Source: Microbulbifer harenosus (GTDB lineage: Bacteria > Pseudomonadota > Gammaproteobacteria > Pseudomonadales > Cellvibrionaceae). Taken from it: 64,000 nucleotides of DNA. Within the stretch, counting starts at the first letter, position 1; each line of letters opens with the position of its first letter. Location: assembly GCF_005771435.1 (NCBI RefSeq), contig NZ_VANI01000009.1, positions 248,001-312,000 of the forward strand. Reading direction: 5' to 3'. The notes under the pieces were generated by a model. It saw only the letters and a program-made list of their open reading frames with translations, was not told the origin of the DNA and did no database searches. Both the position numbers and the translations under genes were made by a program. Below, piece by piece: positions 35,574 to 44,519 of the stretch.

Positions 35574-36889
35574 TGTCGAAGTATCCGTTGCTGGACAAAA
35601 TCAACTGGAGCATTGCCATTCCGGTGCTGCTGATCGTGCTGGCTTCGCTGCTCTCAAGCTGGCTGCTGCGGGAAAAGCCCACCATGCAGCGGGGGGAGCG
35701 GAAGGCACCACCACTGACCGTGGATGTGGCCCTCGCCGAGTACGGACAGTTCCCGCTCACGGTGCGCGCTCTGGGCAAGGTAAGCGCGCGGGAACTGGTG
35801 GAATTGCAGCCGCAGGTCGACGGCCGCGTGGAGTGGCTCAATTATGATCTGGGACCCGGCTCTACCCTGAAAAAAGGCGAGCTGTTACTGCGTATCGAAC
35901 GCGAACCCTACGAGCTTGCGCTGCAGACTGCGCGCAGTACCCTCGCCGAGCGCCGCGCAGAACTGCAACAGGAACAGGGGCAGCGCAAAGTGGCGCAGGA
36001 GGAGTTCGAGCTGTTGGGCGACTCGCTGCCAGATGCGGACCAGTCGCTGGTACTGCGTGAGCCCCAGTTGGCCGCCGCGCGCGCCCGCGTCGATGCTGCC
36101 GCAGCGCAGCTCAGGCTGGCGGAGCGCGACCTGCGCCTGACCAGTATCTCTGCCCCCTTCAATGCGCTGCTGGTTTCCCGCAGTGTCGATATCGGCGACC
36201 GCGTCGCCCCGGGCACGGTGATGTATACCCTCGCCGGTGCGGACCGTTTCCAGATCGAAGTGGAAGTGCCGGCGAGCCAGCTTCCGCAGCTCAATACGCC
36301 GCAAGCGCAGGTGCGCATCCGTGGCAGCCAGTGGCCTTCAGGCGAGTTCCGTCAGGGGCGTTTTGTGCGGGTGATTCCGGTGCTGGAAGAACAGGGGCGT
36401 CTGGCGCGGGTACTGGTAGAACTGGACGATCCGCTGGGCATTGAAAACCCGTCCCATCCGCAGCTGTTGCTGAACGACCTTGCACGGGTGGAAATTACCG
36501 GCCGCGCCAAGGGCCAGCAGGTACGTATTCCGCTGACGGCACTGCAGGACGGCAACCAGGTTTGGGTGGTGGAGAATGGCAGGATTCATATCCAGCCGGT
36601 GGAGGTTTCCCATTTCGACGGGGAATACGCGATTCTGGAAAGTGGCCTGCGCGGTGGTGAAACCCTGGTGACCACGCGCCTCACCAGTGTGACGGAAAAT
36701 ATGCCCGTGCGCACCGCGGAAGAAGCGCGCAGCCGTCCGTCCGGGCAGCCGGGTTCGTCAGCGTTGCCGGAGGAGAAAGTGTCTCCACGCAGGTCTGCGC
36801 CCGAGGATCAGGGAGAGTCGAGCCCTCCGCCATTACCGGAACCCAGTGAGAAAAGCCGCAAGGCCGGCACCGACGGTGAACGCGGATGA
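35573..36889 (+). CDS. RND efflux periplasmic adaptor (membrane fusion protein)
   Basis: 438 aa. One N-terminal membrane segment (about 12-32), followed by a lipoyl-like half VSARELVELQPQVDGRVEWLNYDLGPGSTLKKGELLLRIE, a coiled-coil hairpin (about 115-185), the second lipoyl half (LRLTSISAPFNALLVSRSVDIGDRVAPG) and a beta-barrel. It is the AcrA/MexA-type link between the inner-membrane pump and the outer-membrane channel. The last 70 residues are a Pro/Ser/Lys-rich low-complexity tail that is not part of the folded adaptor. Four bases overlap the RND permease gene. The operon has no repressor gene next to it. Confidence 0.93.
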   Translation: MSKYPLLDKINWSIAIPVLLIVLASLLSSWLLREKPTMQRGERKAPPLTVDVALAEYGQFPLTVRALGKVSARELVELQPQVDGRVEWLNYDLGPGSTLKKGELLLRIEREPYELALQTARSTLAERRAELQQEQGQRKVAQEEFELLGDSLPDADQSLVLREPQLAAARARVDAAAAQLRLAERDLRLTSISAPFNALLVSRSVDIGDRVAPGTVMYTLAGADRFQIEVEVPASQLPQLNTPQAQVRIRGSQWPSGEFRQGRFVRVIPVLEEQGRLARVLVELDDPLGIENPSHPQLLLNDLARVEITGRAKGQQVRIPLTALQDGNQVWVVENGRIHIQPVEVSHFDGEYAILESGLRGGETLVTTRLTSVTENMPVRTAEEARSRPSGQPGSSALPEEKVSPRRSAPEDQGESSPPPLPEPSEKSRKAGTDGERG

Positions 36890-39800
36890 GCAGCAATCAC
36901 GACATCGAAGCGTATGACGGCAAGCGCCGCCGCCCGCCGGTGGATACCCGCCACGGTGCCATCGCGTGGATGACCCGCAATCACGTCACCGCCAATCTGC
37001 TGATGCTGGTATTCCTGATCGGCGGTCTGTTTTTCTCCTTCTCGATCAAGAAGGAGGTATTCCCGGATTTCAGCCTCGACATGGTCACCGTCAACATTTC
37101 TTATCCGGGCGCCAGCCCGGAAGAGGTGGAGCGCGGGGTGCTGGTGCCGGCCGAGCAGGCCATTACCGGTCTTGTGGGCATTAAGGAGCTGCGCGGCAGT
37201 GCCGGGGAGGGCAGTGCGAGCCTGACGCTGGAACTGGACGAAGACGCCGACGGCAATAAAGTGTTCCAGGATGTGCAGGCGGCCATCGACCGCGTCAGCA
37301 CCTTTCCTTCCGATATCGAACGGCCCCAGGTCAGCCTGGCGGAGCGCAAGCGCGATGTACTGGATATCGTGGTACACGGCAACGTGGATGAACGCACCCT
37401 CAGGGAGTTTGTCATGCAGGTGTATGACAAACTCGAAGCACATCCGGACATTACCCAGCTTGAGGCCTATGGAGTCAAGGATTACGAAGTGGCGATCGAA
37501 GTCGACCGCGACGATCTGCGCCGCTACAACCTCTCGCTGCCGGATATTGCCGCGCTGGTACGCAATGCCGCCGTCGACGTTCCCGCGGGCGGGGTGAAAT
37601 CGGAAGCGGGCGAGATTCTGGTGCGGGTGACCGAGCGCAAGGACTGGGCGCGTCAGTTCGGCGAGATCGCCGTAGCCCGTACGGACGGGGGCGGCACCGT
37701 GCGCCTGCGGGACATCGCCAGCATTCGCGACGCGCTGGTGGATGAACCTCGCAATATGGTTTTCAACGGCGAGCCCGCGGCCGGTATCGATGTTTTCCGC
37801 ATTGGCGATCAGACCCCGATGAGCGTCAGTGAGGCCACCCACGAGGTGCTGGCGGATTTGCGCGAGACCCTGCCGCCGGGCATTCACGTAAGTGTGCGCG
37901 ACGACGATTCGGAAATTTTCAAGGAGCGCCTGGCGCTGCTGCTGAAAAATGGCTTCCTCGGCCTGCTGCTGGTGTTCGTGGTGCTCGGTGCGTTTCTCGA
38001 ATTGCGTCTCGCGTTCTGGGTAACCCTGGGCATTCCCACCAGCTTTCTCGGTGCACTGCTGTTCCTGCCGGCGATGGATATTTCCATCAACATGGTGAGC
38101 ATGTTCGCGTTCATCATTGCGCTCGGCATCGTGGTGGATGACGCGATCATCGCCGGGGAAAACATTCACGAATGGCGCCAGCGCGGCTACAGCAATTTCG
38201 AGGCCGCGGTGGCCGGTGCGCGCCAGGTGGCGGTACCGCTGACGTTTGCGATTCTCACCAATATCGTCGCGTTTATCCCGCTGATGGAGCTACCCGGCTT
38301 TATGGGCAAGATATTCGGGGTGATTCCCTATGTGGTGGGTGCGGTGTTCGTCATCTCTTGGGTGGAGGCGCTGTTCATCCTGCCCGCGCACCTCGCGCAC
38401 TCCAAACGCGGCTACAAGAGCCGCGCCGCGCGCCGCTTTGCCGCGCGCCAGAAAATGATCGCCCGCAGCCTGGACCGCTTTGTCGAAAAGCGCTTCAAGC
38501 CCGCACTGGACCTGTGTGTGCGCCACCGCTATATCACCATTGCGATTTCTGTGGCGATCCTGATCGTCATGACCGGCTATGCCGCCAGCGGCCGCATGGG
38601 TTTTACCCTGATGCCGAAAGTGGAACGGGATTCCGGGCGCGTGGAAGTTACTTTCCCGCCGGGCACCGCGGAAGCGCAGTTGGATCGCGCGCGCAAGCAG
38701 ATCATGAGTGCGGCGGATGAGATTCTTGAGGAAACTGGTCGCGAGGGCATTTTCATCGGTATGCGCGGACTGATCCGCGATGACTCGGTTCAAGTAGACG
38801 TTTACCTAACCCCCGGCGATCAGCGCGAGATCACCACCGGCGAATTTGTCAGCCGCTGGCGCCGAGCCGTGGGCCCGGTTCCCGGCGCACTGAGCTCCAG
38901 CTTTGCCAGCGACCGCGGCGGCCCCGGCGCGGGGCCGGCACTAACTGTGGAGTTGCGCCACACCGATACGGATCTGCTCGAACAGGCGGCACAGCAACTG
39001 GCGGAGGCTCTGAAAGGCTTTCCCGCCGTGGGCGATATCGACGCGGGCGTTTCCCAGGGCAAGCGCCAGCTCGACCTCACCCTCACCGATACCGCAAAAA
39101 GCCTCGGCCTCGCCGCCGAAGACATCGGCCGCCAGCTGCGCGCGTCGCTTTACGGTGCGGAAGCTTTCCGCCAGCAGCGCGGGCGCGATCAGGTGAAGGT
39201 GATGGTGCGGCTGCCGGAGCAGGAGCGGGTAACCCTTGATGATGTAAACAACATCATGATCCGCGCGGACAACGGTCTCTGGTTGCCGCTGCCAGATCTG
39301 GTAGAAATCGAGCAGGGTCGCGCCTACGCGGCCATCAATCGCCGCGAGGGGCGGCGGGTGATGACGGTGACGGCAAATGTGGAGCCGGCGGATCAGGCGG
39401 CGTTGGTGATCAATGAGTTGAACCAGAGTGTGATGCCGCAGCTGCGCGCGCAGTATCCGGGCCTTTCTCTTTCCTATGAGGGGCGTCAGGCGGAGGAGCG
39501 GGAGGGGCTTTCCTCTCTCGGTGTTACCTTCTCGCTGACGTTGGCGGTGTTGTATTTTCTGTTGGCGATTCCTCTGAAGAGTTACATTCAGCCGCTGACG
39601 GTGATGGTGGCGATTCCGTTTGGTGTGATCGGGGCGTTGCTGGGGCACCTGGTGATGGGCTACGGGCTCAGTATGGTGAGTATGTTGGGGATGGTGGCAC
39701 TGGCGGGGGTGGTGATCAACGATACGCTGGTGATGATTGAGTACGGGAACCGTTTGCGGGAGCAGGGTATGCCGATCACCGATGCCATCAAGGCGGCCGC

Positions 39801-40050
39801 TGCACGACGTTTCCGTCCGATCATTCTCACTACGGTGACGACCTTCTGTGGTCTGATGCCGATGATTTTCGAAACCTCGGTGCAGGCGAAATTCATGATT
39901 CCAATGGCGATTTCTCTTGGCTATGGAATCCTCGCTGCCACTACGATTTCTCTACTGTTAGTCCCTTGTCTGTATCTGATGTTTTCTCGGGATATTCCGG
40001 CGCTGTTTGGAATGATGAGAGGACGAACTCTGAATCGCCCAGCTTCCTGA
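36886..40050 (+). CDS. RND efflux inner-membrane permease (HAE-1/AcrB-like)
   Basis: 1054 aa, 12 membrane helices with two large periplasmic domains. The permease motif GIVVDDAIIAGENIHEWRQRG (helix 4) keeps the paired proton-relay Asp, and the repeated GGLFFSFSIKKEVFPDFSLDMV pattern, SYPGASPEEVERGV, and the C-terminal MIEYGNRLREQGM fit. Proton-driven export of drugs, dyes or lipids is likely, but the substrate is unknown. The start overlaps the adaptor gene (ATGA), so it is the third gene of the operon. It is followed by two hairpin elements before the antiporter gene. Confidence 0.95.
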   Translation: MSSNHDIEAYDGKRRRPPVDTRHGAIAWMTRNHVTANLLMLVFLIGGLFFSFSIKKEVFPDFSLDMVTVNISYPGASPEEVERGVLVPAEQAITGLVGIKELRGSAGEGSASLTLELDEDADGNKVFQDVQAAIDRVSTFPSDIERPQVSLAERKRDVLDIVVHGNVDERTLREFVMQVYDKLEAHPDITQLEAYGVKDYEVAIEVDRDDLRRYNLSLPDIAALVRNAAVDVPAGGVKSEAGEILVRVTERKDWARQFGEIAVARTDGGGTVRLRDIASIRDALVDEPRNMVFNGEPAAGIDVFRIGDQTPMSVSEATHEVLADLRETLPPGIHVSVRDDDSEIFKERLALLLKNGFLGLLLVFVVLGAFLELRLAFWVTLGIPTSFLGALLFLPAMDISINMVSMFAFIIALGIVVDDAIIAGENIHEWRQRGYSNFEAAVAGARQVAVPLTFAILTNIVAFIPLMELPGFMGKIFGVIPYVVGAVFVISWVEALFILPAHLAHSKRGYKSRAARRFAARQKMIARSLDRFVEKRFKPALDLCVRHRYITIAISVAILIVMTGYAASGRMGFTLMPKVERDSGRVEVTFPPGTAEAQLDRARKQIMSAADEILEETGREGIFIGMRGLIRDDSVQVDVYLTPGDQREITTGEFVSRWRRAVGPVPGALSSSFASDRGGPGAGPALTVELRHTDTDLLEQAAQQLAEALKGFPAVGDIDAGVSQGKRQLDLTLTDTAKSLGLAAEDIGRQLRASLYGAEAFRQQRGRDQVKVMVRLPEQERVTLDDVNNIMIRADNGLWLPLPDLVEIEQGRAYAAINRREGRRVMTVTANVEPADQAALVINELNQSVMPQLRAQYPGLSLSYEGRQAEEREGLSSLGVTFSLTLAVLYFLLAIPLKSYIQPLTVMVAIPFGVIGALLGHLVMGYGLSMVSMLGMVALAGVVINDTLVMIEYGNRLREQGMPITDAIKAAAARRFRPIILTTVTTFCGLMPMIFETSVQAKFMIPMAISLGYGILAATTISLLLVPCLYLMFSRDIPALFGMMRGRTLNRPAS

Positions 40051-40095
40051 TTTTCACTCCGCGTCGTTTGTGCTTTGGGCTGGCGTGGTGGCGGC

Positions 40096-40201
40096 AAAGC
40101 ACTGGGTAACCCTTTTTGAAACCGCCATGAATACATCCCTGTAGGCTGCGTCGGAAACATCCCTGTTTCCGACGCTTTCAAAAAGGGTTACCCAGCACTT
40201 T
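40096..40201 (+). repeat. Hairpin element, copy 2
   Basis: Outer stem about 26 bases (40096-40121 with 40176-40201, two adjacent mismatches). Inside are TACA-TCCC-TGTA and a 12-bp hairpin with loop TCCC (40148-40159 with 40164-40175). The second hairpin abuts the right outer arm exactly, giving a predicted three-way junction. The core is shared with copies 3 and 4, but the outer stem is not. Confidence 0.9.
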
Positions 40202-40274
40202 CCCTTCAATTCATTTTTATGCACTTCGTTAGCAATGGCGCTTACGGAGTGATGAAATTGGAATCGAAGGTGGA

Positions 40275-40376
40275 GCGCTGGGTGGCTGCTTTCAGGACTG
40301 TCGCAAACAGGGACGTTTGCGACAGAGCGTACAGGGATGTATTCACAGCGGTCCTGAAAGCAGCCACCCAGTGATC
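40275..40376 (-). repeat. Hairpin element, copy 3 (inverted)
   Basis: Outer stem of 21 perfect bases (40278-40298 with 40351-40371). Read on the minus strand it carries the core TACATCCCTGTA and then a 10-bp TGTCGCAAAC hairpin. Same layout as copy 2, opposite orientation, outer stem unrelated. Confidence 0.9.
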
Positions 40377-40441
40377 CGCCGCCACAGGGCCTGCATCAAC
40401 ACTCCAAAGAGGGGCTGCGGAGCGGCACTCCCAAAAATGCC

Positions 40442-41611
40442 TTAATCCCGCCGCAAATGGTCCTTGATCGCAATGGGATTGGGAAAATTCAAAACCACGA
40501 TATAAGAAGAGACCAGGAAGGTAAGAATCGCCGTCGCCTGGATCAGGTGCGACGCAGCGCTGCCAATCAACTGTTGGCTCATGGCCAGATACGCAATCAA
40601 TAGCGAAAACTCACTGATCTGTCCGAGGCGGAAGCCGATATCCCACGCGAGTATGGTTCTCTCGCTCTGTTGCCCGAGCAAATAGCGGAATACAACCGGT
40701 TTGATGGTGAGTACTGCGACGGCAGCCACCAGCGCCGGCAGGGCAATTTCCGGGACCATGTCGAGATGGAATTGGGCGCCGAGGCTGAAGAAGAAGAGGA
40801 TCAGGAAGAAGTCCCGTAACGGCTTCAGGCTGAGCGCGATGTATTGCGAAATAGGGCTGGTGGCGAGGGTGATGCCGGCGATGAAGGCGCCGATTTCCCG
40901 CGACAGGCCCACCACTTCGGCGAGTTCGGCGAGGCCCATGCACCAGCCGAGGGCGAGCAGGAAGACGTATTCGTGAAAGCGGTCGAATTTTGCCAGCAGT
41001 GGCTGCAATACATATCGAACAGCGCCCCACGCGAGGGCGATGAGCAGGGGCAGGGCAGCGAAGGAGATGCCGAGGCGGGGGAAGTCGACGGTGCCGGTGC
41101 TGCCGCTCAGCAGGATCATGAGGCAGGCGATGGCGACGAAGTCCTGGAACAGCAATAGGCCGACCATCATTTCACCGAGGTGTTTGTGGTGCAGTACGGT
41201 GGTGGGCAGGAGTTTGATGCCGATGATGGTGCTGGAGAACATCATGGCCATGCCGATGACCCAGGATTCGGTGTTGGTGAAGCCGAAGAGTTTGCCGATG
41301 GCGTAGCCTAGGCCGAGGAATATCAAACAGCTGATGATGCCGACGAAGGTGGCTTTGCGCAGGACGGAGATGAGCGCTTTGGGCTGCATGTCGAGGCCGA
41401 GCAGGAACAGCAGGAAGACGATGCCGATGCTGGACATTTCGGCCATGAGTGCGACGTTGTCGATGATGCCGAGGACGGAGGGGCCGAGCAGGACGCCGAG
41501 GGCGATGTAGGCGACTAATAAGGGTTGCCGTCCCCAAAGGGCGAGTGAGGCGACGATGGCGGCGCCGCTGAAGATCAGGAAAAACGACTGGAACAGGGAG
41601 GTCTCGGGCAC
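40442..41611 (-). CDS. CPA2-type cation:proton antiporter (KefB/YbaL-like), membrane part only
   Basis: 389 aa, about 11-12 hydrophobic segments, starting at ATG 41611. The CPA2 motif IALGVLLGPSVLG in helix 2 and the later LGMSSIGIVFLLFLLGLDMQ and GWCMGLAELAEVVGLSREIGAFIAGITLA fit the family. It lacks the cytosolic RCK/TrkA-N domain that KefB/KefC proteins carry, so it is the short form. It would exchange Na+ or K+ for protons in the inner membrane. It lies between hairpin elements 3 and 4 in opposite orientation. Whether it is regulated by glutathione or nucleotides is unlikely given the missing domain. Confidence 0.93.
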   Translation of the reverse strand: MPETSLFQSFFLIFSGAAIVASLALWGRQPLLVAYIALGVLLGPSVLGIIDNVALMAEMSSIGIVFLLFLLGLDMQPKALISVLRKATFVGIISCLIFLGLGYAIGKLFGFTNTESWVIGMAMMFSSTIIGIKLLPTTVLHHKHLGEMMVGLLLFQDFVAIACLMILLSGSTGTVDFPRLGISFAALPLLIALAWGAVRYVLQPLLAKFDRFHEYVFLLALGWCMGLAELAEVVGLSREIGAFIAGITLATSPISQYIALSLKPLRDFFLILFFFSLGAQFHLDMVPEIALPALVAAVAVLTIKPVVFRYLLGQQSERTILAWDIGFRLGQISEFSLLIAYLAMSQQLIGSAASHLIQATAILTFLVSSYIVVLNFPNPIAIKDHLRRD

Positions 41612-41724
41612 TGCGCGTCCTTGTAGCAGACTGGAGAATTACGTTGTTCGAGCATTATGGTTGTGGATTGGCAGGCTTTTCAATGGGCTCTGCGAGTTTC
41701 GGTGCTCTGGCTTGCCACTGTGGC

Positions 41725-41849
41725 GGTCAAGCGTCAGGTACCCATTTTCAGAACCGAGCTAGGCGCCCCCCTTCAATACATCCATGTAAGCTGCGTCGCA
41801 AACGTCCCTGTTTGCGACGCTTCTGAAAATGGGTACCTGACGCTTGACC
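41725..41849 (+). repeat. Hairpin element, copy 4
   Basis: Outer stem of 29 perfect bases (41725-41753 with 41821-41849). Core: GCTAGGCGCCCCCCTT, then TACA-TCCA-TGTA, then an 11-bp hairpin (41793-41803 with 41810-41820) with loop GTCCCT. The layout is as copy 2, the outer stem differs. Confidence 0.92.
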
Positions 41850-41890
41850 TTCATTTTTGAGTTACGCACTCCGTAAGTATTGGGTACAAA

Positions 41891-43543
41891 TCAAAGTTTG
41901 AACCAGCGCAAACTCTCACCTTTTTCAGACAGGACCGGCTGTTCGCATTTTTCTCCCGGCGGATTTTCCAGAATCGGACGCGCCTGCCGGATAAATTCGC
42001 TCAGGGGTGTGTCGAGCTTTTCCGGAGCTGAAATATTTGTGTCAAAACACAGCGCAAGCGGATCGTCTGCTTTCAATCCCTGATAGCGCCATACACCGTG
42101 GCTGGTGTCGTACTGGTAGTAGGGCAGCATGCGGTGGCCGTGTTCGGCGATGAGTTCAATGGCGTCGATCAGATAGTCGACGGTCTCTTCATCGAGGAAG
42201 TAGTTGAAGTTGAGGCGTACCCAGCCCGGCTTGAGGATGCTTTCGCCTTCGCTGACAAGTTGTTCGATGGCGGTGCTCTGTTCGTCGGTGAGGTGCAGCA
42301 GGTGGTGGCCGTAGGGGCCGGCGCAGGAGCAGCCGCCGCGGACTTGGATGCCGAAGAGGTCGTTGAGCAGGGCGACGACGAAGCCGTGGTGCAGGGGTTT
42401 GCCGTCGTGCAGCAGGTGCAGGGAGACGATGCTGACGCGTTCGGCGCTAGTGCCGCCGAGGATCTGGATGTTTTCGTTGGTGCTCCAGCGGGTGAAGGCG
42501 CGGGCGAGCCAGTGGGCTTCGCGGGTTTCGATAACATCGGCACCTACCTGGTCTTTGAGGGCAAATGCCATGCCGGCGCGCACGGATTCGACGATGGCGG
42601 GGGTGCCGGCTTCTTCGCGGCGTTCGCCGGCGGGCAGGTAGGTGTGGCGCCCGGGGCTTACCCAGGAGACGGTGCCGCCGCCGGTGACGGCGGGTTGGTT
42701 CTGGGGCAGCAGGGAGCGGCGTACGATGAGCAGGCCGGGAGTGCCGGGGCCGCCGACGAACTTGTGCGGGGATATGAACAGGGCATCTTTGCTGCTGAGT
42801 TCATCTTCGCCCCGCACATCAATCCTGACGTAGGGCGCGGCGGCGGCGTAGTCCCAGAAAGACAGGGCGCCGTTTTTGTGCAGCAGGCGGGTGACGGCGT
42901 TGACGTCGGTGCGGATGCCGGTGACGTTGGAGGCTGCGGAGAAGCTGCCGATTTTCAGTGGGCGCGCGGCGTACTGGTCGAGGGCATTCTGCAGTGCTTC
43001 GAGGTCGATTCCGCCGGCGGCATTCAGCGGGATAGTGACGACGTCGGCTATGGACTCCCGCCAGGGCAGGTCGTTGGAATGGTGCTCGTAAGGGCCGATG
43101 AAAACCACTGGGCGTTTGTCGTCGGGGATCTGTGCGGTGCTGCCGCCGAACCGACGGTAACAGTCTGTGCGCAGGCCGAGGGAGTCCACGAGACGGTTGA
43201 CTGCGGCGGTGGCGCCGGCGCCGCAGAATATGATCGCGTGATCGTCGCCGGCATTGACGGACTTTCGGATCGCCGCGCGCGCCTGTTCGCGAAAGGCGGT
43301 GGTCTGGCGGCCGGTGGCGGAGGTTTCGGTGTGGGTGTTGGCGTACCAGGGCAACACGCGGTTGCGGATGGCGTCTTCAATAAAACGGAGCGCACGGCCT
43401 GAAGCGGTGTAGTCGGCGTAAATCAGCGGGCGCTGGCCGAATGGTGTCTGCATCGGCATGCGTTCGCCAATCACATTGTCGCGGATGCGCTGGAGCAGGG
43501 ATTCGGTTTTGGTACCGGCTTCTGATGAACCGTTTACGGACAT
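41891..43543 (-). CDS. Aminotransferase class V-fold PLP enzyme (cysteine desulfurase-like)
   Basis: 550 aa starting at MSVNGSSEAG. PLP marks: YADYTASGRALRFIEDAIR and IIFCGAGATAAVNRLV early, FWDYAAAAPYVRID with the conserved Asp, and the internal Lys of FISPHKFVGGPGTPG. The C-terminal Cys in GCSCAGPYGHH is in a flexible loop like the catalytic Cys of SufS-type desulfurases. The family includes cysteine/selenocysteine desulfurases and kynureninase-like enzymes; the exact substrate is unknown. The gene is downstream of an Lrp-type regulator on the same strand, which suggests an amino-acid substrate. Confidence 0.88.
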   Translation of the reverse strand: MSVNGSSEAGTKTESLLQRIRDNVIGERMPMQTPFGQRPLIYADYTASGRALRFIEDAIRNRVLPWYANTHTETSATGRQTTAFREQARAAIRKSVNAGDDHAIIFCGAGATAAVNRLVDSLGLRTDCYRRFGGSTAQIPDDKRPVVFIGPYEHHSNDLPWRESIADVVTIPLNAAGGIDLEALQNALDQYAARPLKIGSFSAASNVTGIRTDVNAVTRLLHKNGALSFWDYAAAAPYVRIDVRGEDELSSKDALFISPHKFVGGPGTPGLLIVRRSLLPQNQPAVTGGGTVSWVSPGRHTYLPAGERREEAGTPAIVESVRAGMAFALKDQVGADVIETREAHWLARAFTRWSTNENIQILGGTSAERVSIVSLHLLHDGKPLHHGFVVALLNDLFGIQVRGGCSCAGPYGHHLLHLTDEQSTAIEQLVSEGESILKPGWVRLNFNYFLDEETVDYLIDAIELIAEHGHRMLPYYQYDTSHGVWRYQGLKADDPLALCFDTNISAPEKLDTPLSEFIRQARPILENPPGEKCEQPVLSEKGESLRWFKL

Positions 43544-43562
43544 GACAACCTCAAATGACTGC

Positions 43563-43585
43563 GCCCGCAGGGATCACCTGCGGGC
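43563..43585. repeat. Hairpin between regulator and aminotransferase genes
   Basis: Perfect nine-bp stem GCCCGCAGG (43563-43571)/CCTGCGGGC (43577-43585) with loop GATCA, in the 66-base gap before the aminotransferase gene. No T tract follows on either strand, so it may be an mRNA processing or attenuation site. Confidence 0.4.
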
Positions 43586-43609
43586 AGATTAATCAGTATT
43601 TGAGCTGGA

Positions 43610-44080
43610 CTAGTCGCCCGGCGGTATGGGCAGTTCGGTGGAGCTTTTGATCTGCTCCATGGCGAAATTGGACGCTACATCGGAAATTCCGGTGTGTGCG
43701 ATCAGCTTTTTGTAGAAGCGGTCGTAAGCGGCTACGTCGCTGACCACGACGCGGAGTATGTAATCGTAGTCACCCGCCATGCGGTAACAGTCCACCACTT
43801 CCGGTAAGTCGGCCATGGCGCTGGAAAAGGAATCTGCCCATTCCGCGCTGTGCTGGTTGGTCTTTACCTGGGCAAACACCGAAACCGGCAGGCCGAGCAC
43901 TTCAGCATCCAGCAGTGCCACTTTGCGGCGGATGATGCCGCTCTTCTCCAATTTCTGTATCCGGCGCCAGCAGGGGGTCTTGGTAAGGCCCACGCGCTCG
44001 GCCAGCTCTTCGATGGAGAGACTAACATCAGATTGCAGGATGGCAAGAAGTTGTCGATCAATCGCGTCGAGTGAGGACAT
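43610..44080 (-). CDS. Lrp/AsnC family transcriptional regulator
   Basis: 156 aa from ATG 44080 (GGGAGATG lies about 10 bases upstream; an ATG at 44092 has no room for a ribosome-binding site). The N-terminal helix-turn-helix (about 1-55, VSLSIEELAERVGLTKTPCWRRIQKLEKSGII) is followed by the RAM/ligand domain (about 65-145, VDCYRMAGDYDYILRVVV). The AsnC-type regulator binds an amino acid as an octamer or dimer. It reads toward the class V aminotransferase gene with a 66-base gap, and probably regulates it. Confidence 0.93.
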   Translation of the reverse strand: MSSLDAIDRQLLAILQSDVSLSIEELAERVGLTKTPCWRRIQKLEKSGIIRRKVALLDAEVLGLPVSVFAQVKTNQHSAEWADSFSSAMADLPEVVDCYRMAGDYDYILRVVVSDVAAYDRFYKKLIAHTGISDVASNFAMEQIKSSTELPIPPGD

Positions 44081-44301
44081 AGTGCTACACATCTCCCGAA
44101 AACGCGGGGATCCGTTCCATAAAGTGGCTCCATTTCACCATCCTTAGCAACAAAATACCCCACTAATTTTGGTGGGCGCAGCGAGATCCGACTTTGGTGA
44201 GCCTCGGAAGAATCCTTTGCTGTGCCCCGTATCATGCCGGTAACGATAATCTCTGATCTGACGGATCAGTAGTGGAATTTTCTCCATATATTTATCGCAT
44301 C

Positions 44302-44324
44302 AAAAAAGCCGGGCAATGCCCGGC
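44302..44324 (-). terminator. Intrinsic terminator, minus strand
   Basis: Stem GCCGGGC/GCCCGGC on the minus strand followed by a T run (plus-strand AAAAAA at 44302-44307). It lies about 200 bases after the phhA stop. Confidence 0.85.
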
Positions 44325-44376
44325 CAAACAACAGGGGGATGTTGGAAAATTGTGCCTTGGAAAAGGTAAAGGGTTT

Positions 44377-44519
44377 CTGAAAAACGTAGCGAGCGGGCGA
44401 CTGGTGGTGGCCGCCGGAGCGGAGGCAGCGGAGTGTATAGGTCATACATGAGCATGCCGACCGGGCTGGCGCACCAGCACCGCCGGACGCCGCCAGACGC
44501 CTGCGCAGTAGTTTTTCTG
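44377..44519. repeat. Long imperfect inverted repeat
   Basis: Arms of about 30 bases (around 44377-44408 and 44489-44519) share CTGAAAAAC and GCGTCTGG-like segments with several mismatches, enclosing a CTGG-CGCA-CCAG hairpin. It resembles a decayed long hairpin and may be a relative of the elements at 32-42 kb, but no shared core was found. Confidence 0.4.

Larger units (their letters stand above)
40051..40441. other. Intergenic, 391 bases, holding two hairpin elements
   Basis: Contains hairpin element copies 2 (40096-40201) and 3 (40275-40376) in opposite orientations, separated by about 75 bases. No gene or classical terminator is visible; the hairpins themselves may end transcription of both flanking genes. 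Confidence 0.55.

Noticed and set aside
36808..38169. 453-codon minus-strand frame within the RND operon
   Set aside because: Antisense to the permease; His/Gln-rich and without recognisable domains.
42098..43402. 434-codon plus-strand frame opposite the class V enzyme
   Set aside because: Antisense shadow; Gly/Ala/Val-rich with no domain.
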